From positions 1 to 9,975 of the forward strand of contig JAUPLM010000002.1 of assembly GCA_030836965.1 (NCBI GenBank): a DNA stretch of 9,975 nt. Direction: 5' to 3'. The translations under genes and the position numbers were made by a program. Under the pieces are notes generated by a model, which was not told where the DNA came from, ran no database searches, and was given only the letters and a program-made list of their open reading frames with translations. Shown here in pieces: positions 1 to 7,152 of this stretch (positions within the stretch are counted from its first letter, which is position 1; each line of letters starts with the position of its first letter). The DNA comes from Thermodesulfobacteriota bacterium. Its GTDB lineage: Bacteria > Desulfobacterota > Desulfobacteria > Desulfobacterales > RPRI01.

Positions 1-1
1 A

Positions 2-1522
2 ATATCATCAGATATTTCCCGCAAGACGGTTCAGCTTATCAGTAAACCGGACGGAGGTTTGACCGAAATTCCGGTTCCGTATGAACTTCAAGAGAAACCC
101 TGTCTTACGCCCGATAATATTGCCGTTCTTTCCGGCTATGCGGGAAAACTCGAGAAGCATTACGGATGCCCGCAGGATATAGAGTGGGCGATTGACGGCA
201 GGGGCTCCGTTTTTATCCTGCAAAGCCGTCCTTTACGCGCGGAAGATTCCGGCAGAGCGTATCCTGTCACCCCGGCGCTGCCCGGATATCCTTTACTGAT
301 TGAAAAAGGAGTGATCGTTTCAGGAGGAGTAGGTTTCGGCCCCGCTTTTCATGTATCTTCAGATGAAGACCTTTTGAATTTTCCGGACGGCGCGGTGCTG
401 GTTGCAAGACATTCCTCACCGAAGCTTGTCATGGTCATGAAAAAAACCAGTGCTATCATTACCGATATGGGGAATATAGCAGGACATATGGCTACTCTGG
501 CCAGGGAATTCGCAGTGCCTACCATTGTGAGCACGAATGTTGCCACATCAGTCATCCGGGAGGGCGCGGAAGTTACCGTGGATGCTTATTCCGGAAGAGT
601 ATATGAGGGAAAGGTGCCGGAACTGGATGCATACCGGATTACAGGCAAATTCCCCATGAAGGAGACACCGGTATACGGCGTACTGAGAGAGGTGAGCGAT
701 TGGATCGTTCCTCTCTATCTTCTGGATCCCGGGTCGCCCGATTTTACTCCTGCTTCCTGCCGGACCCTTCACGATATCAGCCGACTTGTCCACGAGTTTT
801 CCTATGCCGAAATGTTTAAACTGAGTGATTTCGTATCTGATAAAAAAGGACTGGCTTTTAAATTAAAAGTCGATATACCGCTTGATCTGTATGTTATCGA
901 TCTGGGATCCGGCCTGACGGAAAACAATTTGAACCTGAACGGCATCTCTTCCGACAAAATCGCTTCTGTTCCATTCAGGGCGCTCCTAAAGGGATTAATG
1001 AATAAGGATTTTCAGCAAAACAGGTTGCGCCCCGTGGAGTTTAAAGGACTTTTATCAGTCATGAGAGAGCAGATGCTGTCGCCCCCGTCAGCCGCTGAAA
1101 GATTCGGTGACCGCAGCTATGCAATTATTTCGGATAAATATCTGAATTTCAGCTCCCGCGTCGGATATCACTACAGTATCATAGATTCCTACTGCAGCAA
1201 GACTGTTAATATGAATTATATATCTTTCTCATTCAAGGGCGGTGCCGCGGATGATGTCCGGAAAAACAGGCGCGCGAGGGCTATCGCCCTGATACTGAAA
1301 TCACTCGATTTTGCCGCAGAGGTCACGGGCGACAGGGTCAACGCAAAATATCAGAAACATGAGATCCATCTCATCGAAGAGAAACTGGATATTGCCGGGC
1401 GACTGCTTCAGTTTACCCGCCAGATGGATATGCTCATGACCAATGAGGCCAGTATAGAAATCCTGGCTGAAAATTTCCTTAAAGGAAATTACAATCTTGA
1501 ACAAATAATTACAGGCAAATAA
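2..1522 (+). CDS. PEP-synthase-like phosphotransferase, 5'-truncated by window edge
   Basis: The reading frame is open to the left edge, so only the last 506 residues are visible. The TTG at 59 is not the real start, because the upstream codons continue the homology to the gene at 3847-6456. The visible part begins in the end of the ATP-grasp (PPDK_N) domain, with the typical segment HYGCPQDIEWAI...ILQSRPL (about 158-233). Next is a PEP-utilisers swivelling domain with the phosphohistidine motif TDMGNIAGHMATLAREF (His codon 485-487). Known family members pass phosphate from ATP through this His to an acceptor such as pyruvate. The second Gly of the usual TxxGG motif is Asn here. From about 656 to the stop lies a ~289-residue domain in place of the PEP/pyruvate-binding barrel of PpsA. 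It aligns throughout with the end of the second paralogue (CRTLHDI, SSRxGxHxS, FKGGAAD, TRQxDM). The domain order is seen; the acceptor substrate is unknown. It probably acts in the cytoplasm. Confidence 0.88.
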   Translation: MSSDISRKTVQLISKPDGGLTEIPVPYELQEKPCLTPDNIAVLSGYAGKLEKHYGCPQDIEWAIDGRGSVFILQSRPLRAEDSGRAYPVTPALPGYPLLIEKGVIVSGGVGFGPAFHVSSDEDLLNFPDGAVLVARHSSPKLVMVMKKTSAIITDMGNIAGHMATLAREFAVPTIVSTNVATSVIREGAEVTVDAYSGRVYEGKVPELDAYRITGKFPMKETPVYGVLREVSDWIVPLYLLDPGSPDFTPASCRTLHDISRLVHEFSYAEMFKLSDFVSDKKGLAFKLKVDIPLDLYVIDLGSGLTENNLNLNGISSDKIASVPFRALLKGLMNKDFQQNRLRPVEFKGLLSVMREQMLSPPSAAERFGDRSYAIISDKYLNFSSRVGYHYSIIDSYCSKTVNMNYISFSFKGGAADDVRKNRRARAIALILKSLDFAAEVTGDRVNAKYQKHEIHLIEEKLDIAGRLLQFTRQMDMLMTNEASIEILAENFLKGNYNLEQIITGK

Positions 1523-1660
1523 AAACGGGTTCAGCTTTTTTTACAACCTGTAAATAATATCGACACCTTTCCGTTCAAATAAAACCGCCTGATATAATCC
1601 TGTCTGATAATTCCCTTTGTTTTCAATATCCGGGCACAATTCTTATACCTTTGCCGAATC

Positions 1661-1676
1661 TGGCATATTAGTTGCT
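1661..1676 (+). promoter_or_regulatory. Candidate sigma-54 (-24/-12) promoter for the TauE-like unit
   Basis: TGGCATATTAGTTGCT matches the sigma-54 consensus TGGCAC-N5-TTGCW, with GG (1662-1663) and GC (1674-1675) separated by exactly 10 bases. Predicted transcription would begin near 1687, about 60 bases before the permease ATG. Sigma-54 promoters need an activator ATPase bound upstream; no obvious paired activator site was seen between 1523 and 1660. The match and spacing are read directly; activity is inferred. Confidence 0.6.
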
Positions 1677-1691
1677 GGCTATATAGTGATT

Positions 1692-1711
1692 TTCCGTGGA
1701 TTTACACGGAA
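1692..1711 (+). other. Hairpin in the predicted 5' leader of the TauE-like transcript
   Basis: A perfect 7-bp inverted repeat, TTCCGTG (1692-1698) and CACGGAA (1705-1711), is separated by a 6-base loop. It sits immediately after the start site predicted from the sigma-54-like promoter, so it could cap the 5' end of the mRNA. A run of eight T lies 13 bases downstream (1725-1732), too far away for a normal intrinsic terminator. Its role is unknown. Confidence 0.4.
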
Positions 1712-1734
1712 GAATGATTTTCAATTTTTTTTAG

Positions 1735-1740
1735 CGGAGG
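1735..1740 (+). promoter_or_regulatory. Strong ribosome binding site of the permease gene
   Basis: CGGAGG sits six bases before the ATG at 1747, next to an AT-rich leader. It fixes that ATG as the permease start. Confidence 0.75.
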
Positions 1741-1746
1741 TAACGA

Positions 1747-3036
1747 ATGAACTTCTTCAAGCAGTGGGGCGCGTTTATGATGATGGGCGCAAGAGCCCAT
1801 GCTCAGTGGGAAATTGATATTTCAAAAACTATTCTGGGCAGCAAGAAAAGACTGGCGGTACTCGGCCTGTTTATCATCCCTGTAATACTGGGAGGTTTTG
1901 CCTTCGCGGACCAGCTCGGAGGATCTCTTCCTGAATTTCTGGGAGGTAAAACGGCTTACAGCCCCGCCTTCTTTACACCGATTATTTTCATAGCTTCCAT
2001 TCTCATCGGCATAGGAGCCGGACTTATTACAGGATGCATAGGAGCCGGCGGCGGTTTCATTATCGCGCCTGCTCTGATGAGCGCGGGAATAAAAGGCATT
2101 CTGGCCGTCGGGACCGACCTTTTTCATATTTTTGCCAAAGCAATCATGGGAACCGTTATTCACAGAAAACTGGGGAATGTTTCGGTGGCGCTGGCTCTCA
2201 TATTTTTAATCGGCGCCATGGTCGGAGCAACAACAGGAGGAGTGATAAACCGTGTTATTTACGATATAAATCCTCTTTTAAGCGACACCTTCATCACTGT
2301 CATATATGTTTTGATGCTGGGTATGCTCGGCGCCTATTCTCTTTATGACTTCCTCAAAGCGAGGAAAGCGCCTGACACAGGAGGAGGCGCCCATGGAGGA
2401 AAATCGGAAGGAGCGGATCTTGGAAATCTTCCCAAAAAGCTGCAGGCAATGAATATCCCGCCGATGATCACCTTTGACCAGGGTCTTGTACCCGGAGGGC
2501 GTAAAATATCGGCTCTTTTTCTTATTTTAAGCGGAGGACTAGTCGGCTTTTGCGCCTCCATCATGGGGGTTGGAGGCGGGTTCCTGACCTTCCCGATATT
2601 CGTATACGTTCTCGGCGTTTCTTCCCTTACGACCGTAGGCACCGATATATTCCAGATCGTCTTTACCGCGGGTTATGCCGCCATATCCCAGTACGCGATT
2701 TATGGTTTTATTTTTTATACACTCGCGATGGGAATGCTTCTCGGTTCACTGCTGGGAATACAGGTAGGAGCGATGGCAACCAAGGTCGTGAAAGGAATAA
2801 CAATAAGGGGCTTTTACGCAATGGCGGTTCTTGCCGGTTTTACCAACAGATTCTTTGCCCTTCCGTCAAAGCTGGCAAGCATAGATCTCATTTCTCTCTC
2901 CAAAGAGACCGGCAGGTGGCTGGATCTTATAGGAATCTGGTCTTTCTTCATAGTCATCAGCGTCTTTGCGATCTGGGTAACCAGCACCTTCCTCATGAAT
3001 ATAAAAAAGCTTAAGGGAGAGGAGGCAATATCATGA
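1747..3036 (+). CDS. TauE/SafE-family membrane permease (probable anion exporter)
   Basis: This 429-residue polytopic membrane protein has the internal duplication of the TauE/SafE (DUF81) family. The two half-repeats each contain a glycine motif followed by a GTD motif: GCIGAGGGF (96-104) with VGTDLF (121-126), and GVGGGF (274-279) with VGTDIF (297-302). Family members move sulfite, sulfonates or related anions across the inner membrane; the substrate here cannot be read from sequence. It is much longer than the usual ~250-residue members. The extra length comprises a ~35-residue amphipathic N-terminus before the first helix (about 36-55), a hydrophilic linker (about 204-255) between the halves, and a C-terminal helix (about 393-416) ending in a Lys-rich tail. 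The start is supported by a strong ribosome binding site. It overlaps the next gene by 4 bp (ATGA), indicating translational coupling. A sigma-54-like promoter lies upstream, suggesting activator-dependent expression. Confidence 0.9.
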   Translation: MNFFKQWGAFMMMGARAHAQWEIDISKTILGSKKRLAVLGLFIIPVILGGFAFADQLGGSLPEFLGGKTAYSPAFFTPIIFIASILIGIGAGLITGCIGAGGGFIIAPALMSAGIKGILAVGTDLFHIFAKAIMGTVIHRKLGNVSVALALIFLIGAMVGATTGGVINRVIYDINPLLSDTFITVIYVLMLGMLGAYSLYDFLKARKAPDTGGGAHGGKSEGADLGNLPKKLQAMNIPPMITFDQGLVPGGRKISALFLILSGGLVGFCASIMGVGGGFLTFPIFVYVLGVSSLTTVGTDIFQIVFTAGYAAISQYAIYGFIFYTLAMGMLLGSLLGIQVGAMATKVVKGITIRGFYAMAVLAGFTNRFFALPSKLASIDLISLSKETGRWLDLIGIWSFFIVISVFAIWVTSTFLMNIKKLKGEEAIS

Positions 3037-3719
3037 TAGCGGATAAAAAGGAATTTTTCGGCGGCTTTGCATTGCTGGTCGCATTTTTCGTGGTTCTGGG
3101 CATAATGTTTTCTCCTGTTTTTGAAGGGAAAAACGCCCTGGATTATCTCGACTCGTTATATAATACCATTTCAAAAGGTTCGGCATATTATATTCCGAAA
3201 CTTAAAAAAGATGTTGCTGATTTTAAAGCGGAACCGGTTTCAATGACCATCACCATGAAAGACCCGCAGCAGGCTGAAAAAACAGCCCTTCTTTTTATAA
3301 AGAGCGGGGCTTCCGCCGAAGTATCCGGATCCGGAATAAAGATAAGCGGCGATTTTAATAAAATTCTGGAGAACTGCCTTGAGGATTCGGATAACATGTT
3401 CAATAATAACGGCGGTGTTATATCTGAAAAATACGGTTATCCTGAAAAAGAGGCTCTGTTCAACTGGTGGTCGGCAATCAAGGTAATGGACAAAGAGTTC
3501 GGCAAACAGGGTAAGTTCAGGGAGATGAAGCTTCTCGGCTCAGTTTCAAAAAAAGGTGTCGAATGCTCTTATAATTATTATAAAATCACACCGAAAAAGA
3601 TCACCGAAAAGCTCGGGATAGTTGTATTTTCTCTTGTGTTCTACGTAATATATACAATGTGGTACGGCTTTGCCATTCTCTTCATGTTTGAAGGATGGGG
3701 ACTGAAGCTTTCCCACTAA
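3033..3719 (+). CDS. Two-helix membrane protein coupled to the TauE-like permease, function unknown
   Basis: I do not recognise a named family for this 228-residue protein. It has one hydrophobic helix near the N-terminus (about 11-28), a hydrophilic Lys/Glu-rich middle (about 30-190) and a second helix near the end (about 193-220) followed by a short tail. This suggests a globular domain outside the cytoplasmic membrane, held by two anchors with both ends in the cytoplasm. The middle contains no cysteine pattern typical of haem or Fe-S binding. Its ATG lies inside the permease stop region (ATGA overlap), and a GGGAGAGGAGG stretch about 8 bases upstream gives an excellent ribosome binding site. 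A terminator follows immediately. Close coupling suggests an accessory or regulatory subunit of the permease, by inference only. The coding call is firm. Confidence 0.85.
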   Translation: MIADKKEFFGGFALLVAFFVVLGIMFSPVFEGKNALDYLDSLYNTISKGSAYYIPKLKKDVADFKAEPVSMTITMKDPQQAEKTALLFIKSGASAEVSGSGIKISGDFNKILENCLEDSDNMFNNNGGVISEKYGYPEKEALFNWWSAIKVMDKEFGKQGKFREMKLLGSVSKKGVECSYNYYKITPKKITEKLGIVVFSLVFYVIYTMWYGFAILFMFEGWGLKLSH

Positions 3720-3743
3720 TCATCGTTCTTGATTCTTTCAGGC

Positions 3744-3791
3744 AAAAAGGGCTATAGGCAGTTGAATAAGAGATGCCTGTAGCCTTTTTTT
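3744..3791 (+). terminator. Rho-independent terminator of the permease unit
   Basis: AAAAAGGGCTATAGGCA (3744-3760) pairs with TGCCTGTAGCC plus the T run (3774-3790) around a 13-base loop. The core is continuous with only two G-U wobbles, and the 3' arm ends in seven T. It lies 24 bases after the stop at 3719, so it ends the permease unit and separates it from the next enzyme gene. Confidence 0.88.
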
Positions 3792-3846
3792 GTCCATCCG
3801 TTAACAGGAATCTGAAACCCTGTCCTTTTGGAAAGACTTCAGTGCA

Positions 3847-6456
3847 ATGCTGTCAGTAGCCAAAATCATAAATAAAATCCTGAAAAGAGACCAGCCTGGA
3901 ACCGCTTCCGGCGCGGAACACCTCCGCAATGATTTCAAGTCCCGCTACCAGAGTTTTAAAATTCTCCTGAGTTCCAACAACAAGGCCCTCGACATTATGG
4001 CGGATATCGAGAAGCTTCTCGAGGGCACCCGCCTTTTCGGCATGTCGAATGTAAAGGCCGACTGCACCGCGGTATCCGTCAATGTCTATAAAATGATAAA
4101 AAATCTTGAAGTGCTTGCCCCCGGAAAATACAGAGAACTCTCTTCCCGGTTCAACGATATTCAGCAGCAGATAGATAAAATCCTTTTATTTAAAAAACCG
4201 GAAACGGATGAACCTCTCGTAATACCCCTTGATTCAGTCACTAAAGATATGTCCGATATCATCGGAAGTAAGATGGCAAACATCGGAGAGATGAAAAACA
4301 TACTCAAATTAACTGTTCCGGCCGGATTTGTTATTACATCGGCGGCATACAGAAAATTCTTTTCATATAATGACCTTCAGGCCGAAATAGACCGGCTTTT
4401 TCAAACCACCGACACTGAAGATATTGAGCAACTCTACACCTTAAGCGCAAAAATCAGGCAAACAATCATCAAATCAGGCATACCGGAAGAGCTTGAAACC
4501 GCGATAGCGGAATCATACGCAAAACTTGAAAAGGATGCGGGCAGAAAAATACGGCTTGCTTTAAGAAGCAGCGCCATAGGAGAAGACACCGCCGGAAGTT
4601 CTTTTGCAGGATTGTATCATTCCGAATTGAACATAAGCTCGGATAATATTCTTGAAGTTTATAAAAATGTGGTTGCCGGAAAATACTCGCTTCCGGCAAT
4701 AACATACAGGTTTGAAAGAGGCTTCAGGGATGAAGATGTTCATATGTCGGTAGGATGCATGGAGATGGTGGATGCTGTTGCCGGCGGGGTTATGTATTCA
4801 AGAAGCCCTGTCGATATCAGCGATGACTTTATATTCATCAATTCAGCATGGGGTCTCCCGAAGTCCGTTGTTGACGGGAGCGTAGACTGCGATCTTTTCG
4901 TCGTGTCAAGAGATGCGCCCATGTCGGTCGTGCACAAAGACATAAAAATGAAAAACAAAAAATTCAAGTGCTTTCCGCAGGAAGGCATTTGCCGCATGGA
5001 AGTATCAGAAGATTTACAGGCGGAACCGTCTTTAAGCCCTGAACAGGCTTGCGCCCTCGCTGAACTGGCGGTTAAAATCGAAAAGCATTACGGCCTTCCT
5101 CAGGACATTGAATGGGCGATTACCGATGACGGATTTTATTACCTCCTACAGTGCCGGCCGCTGCAAATAGTTTCAGCCGCCAAAAAGATCATACCTCCTG
5201 ATATCAGAAAAAAGGACGTAACCGTTATAGTAAAAGGCGGTGTTACGGCAAGCCCCGGCGTGGCATCAGGCAGAGTATTTCATGTTGACAAGGCGGTGGA
5301 TATTTTGAAATTCCCTGAAGGCTCTGTTCTTGTTGCAAGGCAGGCTCTCCCGGCGTGGGCGCCCCTTTTGAGCAGAGCTTCCGCTGTAATAACGGAACAA
5401 GGGGGGTTTGCGGGACATCTTGCCAGCGTAGCCAGGGAATTTGAAGTTCCCGCCCTGTTCGGCGTTCCAATGGTTTATGATACTCTGAAGGATGATGATA
5501 TTATTACAGTAGACGCAAACGGGCTTTCAATCCATACCGGAAAAATCGAAGCTCTCACGACGGATACGGGAAAATCAAGGAATCTCATGAAAGAGAGCCC
5601 TGTTTACGATATACTGAAAGAGATAAGCAGGCATATAGTTCCCTTAAATCTTCTCGATCCGGATTCCCGCGATTTCAGACCGTCAGGTTGCAGGACGCTT
5701 CACGATATTACACGCTTTATTCATGAAAAATCTGTACAGGAGATGTTTAATTTCGGAAAAGAACACAACTTTGCCGAACGGTCCGGAAAGCAGCTTGTTT
5801 ACGATATTCCTATGCAGTGGTGGGTCTTGAACCTTGATGATGGATTTAAGGAAGAGGTCGACGGCAGATATGTCAATTTCGATAATATCGTGTCCGTTCC
5901 GATGATCGCGATATGGGAAGGAATCACGGCATTTCCATGGGAGGGACCCCCTCCGGTTGACGGAAAAGGCCTTATGAATGTCATGTTCGAAGCAACCCGA
6001 AATCCTGCTCTGGCGACAGGCGCGAGCAGTCTTTACGCTCAACGGAATTATTTTATGATTTCGAAAAATTTTTGCAGCCTCAGCTCGAGACTTGGTTTCC
6101 ATTTTTCAATCATAGAAAGCATTGTATGCGACAGGATAGGGGAAAATTACATAAGTTTTCAGTTCAAGGGAGGAGCCGCAGATCACGACAGAAGGTTAAA
6201 AAGAGTCCTCTTCCTGGCTGAAATACTTGAAGAATACGGGTTTAAGATAACGGTTAAAAAAGACAGTCTCTTTTCAAGGATAGATAACAGAGACAGGGTC
6301 TTCATGGAAAAGCGCCTGAAAGTTCTCGGGTATCTCACTATACACACAAGGCAGATCGACATGATAATGGCGAGAGAATCGACTGTTAATTATTACAAAT
6401 CAAAATTTAAAAAGGATATAGACCAGATCATAGTCCAGGTTCCGGAAGTAATTTGA
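3847..6456 (+). CDS. PEP-synthase-like ATP-dependent phosphotransferase without the PEP-binding barrel
   Basis: This 869-residue cytoplasmic protein has four regions. Residues 1-125 are a helical N-terminal region of unknown role. About 130-440 is an ATP-grasp PPDK_N domain, with IGSKMANIGEM (139-149, Lys142), LRSSAIGEDTAGSSFAGLYHS (from 239, Arg240), GGVMYSRSPVD near 312 and HYGLPQDIEWA...LLQCRPL (about 411-437). About 455-560 is the swivelling domain, with phosphohistidine His524 in TEQGGFAGHLASVAREF. Residues 581-869 form a C-terminal domain shared with the paralogue at the left edge. PpsA and PPDK make PEP from pyruvate with a C-terminal barrel; that barrel is absent, so PEP synthesis is doubtful and another phosphate acceptor is likely. 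The order also differs from rifampicin phosphotransferase, where the acceptor domain lies between the ATP and His domains. The ATG follows a modest GGAAAG ribosome site (3830-3835); an in-frame stop at 3802 limits upstream extension. No clear promoter was found in the 55 bp after the preceding terminator. Confidence 0.9.
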   Translation: MLSVAKIINKILKRDQPGTASGAEHLRNDFKSRYQSFKILLSSNNKALDIMADIEKLLEGTRLFGMSNVKADCTAVSVNVYKMIKNLEVLAPGKYRELSSRFNDIQQQIDKILLFKKPETDEPLVIPLDSVTKDMSDIIGSKMANIGEMKNILKLTVPAGFVITSAAYRKFFSYNDLQAEIDRLFQTTDTEDIEQLYTLSAKIRQTIIKSGIPEELETAIAESYAKLEKDAGRKIRLALRSSAIGEDTAGSSFAGLYHSELNISSDNILEVYKNVVAGKYSLPAITYRFERGFRDEDVHMSVGCMEMVDAVAGGVMYSRSPVDISDDFIFINSAWGLPKSVVDGSVDCDLFVVSRDAPMSVVHKDIKMKNKKFKCFPQEGICRMEVSEDLQAEPSLSPEQACALAELAVKIEKHYGLPQDIEWAITDDGFYYLLQCRPLQIVSAAKKIIPPDIRKKDVTVIVKGGVTASPGVASGRVFHVDKAVDILKFPEGSVLVARQALPAWAPLLSRASAVITEQGGFAGHLASVAREFEVPALFGVPMVYDTLKDDDIITVDANGLSIHTGKIEALTTDTGKSRNLMKESPVYDILKEISRHIVPLNLLDPDSRDFRPSGCRTLHDITRFIHEKSVQEMFNFGKEHNFAERSGKQLVYDIPMQWWVLNLDDGFKEEVDGRYVNFDNIVSVPMIAIWEGITAFPWEGPPPVDGKGLMNVMFEATRNPALATGASSLYAQRNYFMISKNFCSLSSRLGFHFSIIESIVCDRIGENYISFQFKGGAADHDRRLKRVLFLAEILEEYGFKITVKKDSLFSRIDNRDRVFMEKRLKVLGYLTIHTRQIDMIMARESTVNYYKSKFKKDIDQIIVQVPEVI

Positions 6457-6459
6457 ATC

Positions 6460-6490
6460 ATAACATCCGGTAGTTTACTGGTTATCTTTT
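6460..6490 (+). terminator. Possible weak terminator after the second PEP-synthase-like gene
   Basis: CCGGTA and TACTGG form a short stem (one G-U wobble) around a 3-base loop. It is extended past a small bulge by ATAA/TTAT and followed by CTTTT. It lies just after the stop at 6456, where the plus-strand block ends. The stem is short and the T run poor, so this is tentative. Confidence 0.3.
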
Positions 6491-6528
6491 GATCCTGTTT
6501 ATGGTCTTTATTAAAGTTTTATGTTTTC

Positions 6529-6560
6529 TTGAACCCTTGAACCCTTGAATCCTTGAATCC
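6529..6560. repeat. Four tandem 8-bp repeats between convergent genes
   Basis: Two copies of TTGAACCC are followed by two of TTGAATCC, without gaps. The units differ by one base. They sit between the convergent gene ends at 6456 and 6568 and are non-coding. The even unit length and pairwise variation point to replication-slippage growth. Confidence 0.85.
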
Positions 6561-6567
6561 TATAGCC

Positions 6568-7053
6568 TTAATTATTTGATTCCAGTTTTATGATTTCATG
6601 ATGATTGAGCATGGAATGCAGAAACTGCCTGGTGTGCATCCGCATCCGCGACCGGAAGATTTCAACTACCTTTAACATTACAGCGTGACCTGTTTCAAAA
6701 TCTTCCAGAAATAATTGACGCATATCCTGGCCGGAAACAGTAATGATTGTACTGGGTTCAGCACAGATTGCCGTAAATGCGCTTGGATATACACCCAATA
6801 AAGACGAAACGCCGACCGTCCTTCCTGCAGAAACTTCATCCAGTGTCAGGGATTTTCCGGAAGCAAGACCGCAATCTAAAAAAATCTTCCCGGAAACCAG
6901 CATGTATAAATGGGTTTTCTCCTGATTTTGCTTAAACAATATGCTCTCTTTCTCAAATGTTTCAAGCAAAGCGATTGCTCCGACTTTTTTCAGTATCTCA
7001 TTAGGCAGGTCTTTGAGAAACCCTATTTTTTTCAGCAGTTGATTCTCAACCAT
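6568..7053 (-). CDS. Stand-alone cyclic-nucleotide-binding-fold protein A
   Basis: This 161-residue protein is essentially one cNMP-binding (CAP_ED-like) domain: an N-terminal helix (LLKKIGFLKDLP), a beta-roll (YMLVSGKIFL) and a C-terminal helix (HAVMLKVVEIFRSRMRMHTRQ). It has no helix-turn-helix, membrane segment or enzymatic domain. The phosphate-binding cassette region reads VGVSSLLGVYPSAFTAICAEP. The Glu and Arg that hold cyclic nucleotides in CRP-type domains are absent, so it may bind another ligand or none. I chose the ATG at 7053 over the one at 7116 because GAAGGT lies seven bases upstream of it, and because the product then begins MV... like its paralogue at 7194-7700. The longer version would add a non-homologous N-terminus encoded by palindromic intergenic DNA. 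It probably acts as a cytoplasmic sensor or adaptor; a transcription-factor role is unlikely without a DNA-binding domain. Confidence 0.85.
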   Translation of the reverse strand: MVENQLLKKIGFLKDLPNEILKKVGAIALLETFEKESILFKQNQEKTHLYMLVSGKIFLDCGLASGKSLTLDEVSAGRTVGVSSLLGVYPSAFTAICAEPSTIITVSGQDMRQLFLEDFETGHAVMLKVVEIFRSRMRMHTRQFLHSMLNHHEIIKLESNN

Positions 7054-7060
7054 TATTAAT

Positions 7061-7066
7061 ACCTTC
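7061..7066 (-). promoter_or_regulatory. Ribosome binding site fixing the start of protein A
   Basis: On the minus strand this reads GAAGGT, seven bases before the ATG at 7053. The paralogous gene upstream has the equivalent AGAGGT at 7707-7712, six bases before its ATG. The shared layout supports the shorter start. Confidence 0.65.
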
Positions 7067-7090
7067 GTTAAAAACGTCTTTTTACTTGGC

Positions 7091-7134
7091 GGGAAATGGT
7101 TTCCCCTCTCCCGCACCCCGCCCCGGGCCGGGGC
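7091..7134. repeat. GC-rich palindromic segment between the two cNMP-fold genes
   Basis: Two inverted repeats lie close together: GGGAAA (7091-7096) with TTTCCC (7100-7105), and GCCCCGG (7120-7126) with CCGGGGC (7128-7134) around a single G. The 7111-7134 part is almost pure G/C, unlike the surrounding DNA. It may be part of a dispersed intergenic repeat, but only one copy is visible here. Confidence 0.5.
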
Positions 7135-7152
7135 TTACTCGCTCTCGGCCTG

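Noticed and set aside
59..61. TTG as the start of the first gene
   Set aside because: The frame remains open to the left edge and the upstream residues fit the protein family, so the gene is truncated by the window and does not start here.
1509..1553. Possible terminator after the first gene
   Set aside because: TTACAGG and CCTGTAA form only a 7-bp stem across a 31-base loop, with no T run after the 3' arm.
1617..1817. 66-codon plus-strand open frame overlapping the permease start
   Set aside because: It runs through the promoter and leader, overlaps the permease gene in another frame and has no family features.
2034..3014. Plus-strand open frames within the permease gene (2034-2348 and 2550-3014)
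   Set aside because: They are Arg/His-rich out-of-frame translations of the permease, which has clear family motifs in its own frame.
5683..6102. 139-codon minus-strand open frame
   Set aside because: It is antisense to the conserved C-terminal domain of the second PEP-synthase-like gene, which is supported by homology to its paralogue.
6529..6560. CRISPR array
   Set aside because: Units are 8 bp and directly adjacent without spacers, and there are no cas genes nearby.
7054..7116. N-terminal extension of cNMP-fold protein A starting at the ATG at 7116
   Set aside because: The extra 21 residues are encoded by palindromic intergenic DNA and have no counterpart in the paralogue. The ATG at 7053 has a good ribosome binding site.
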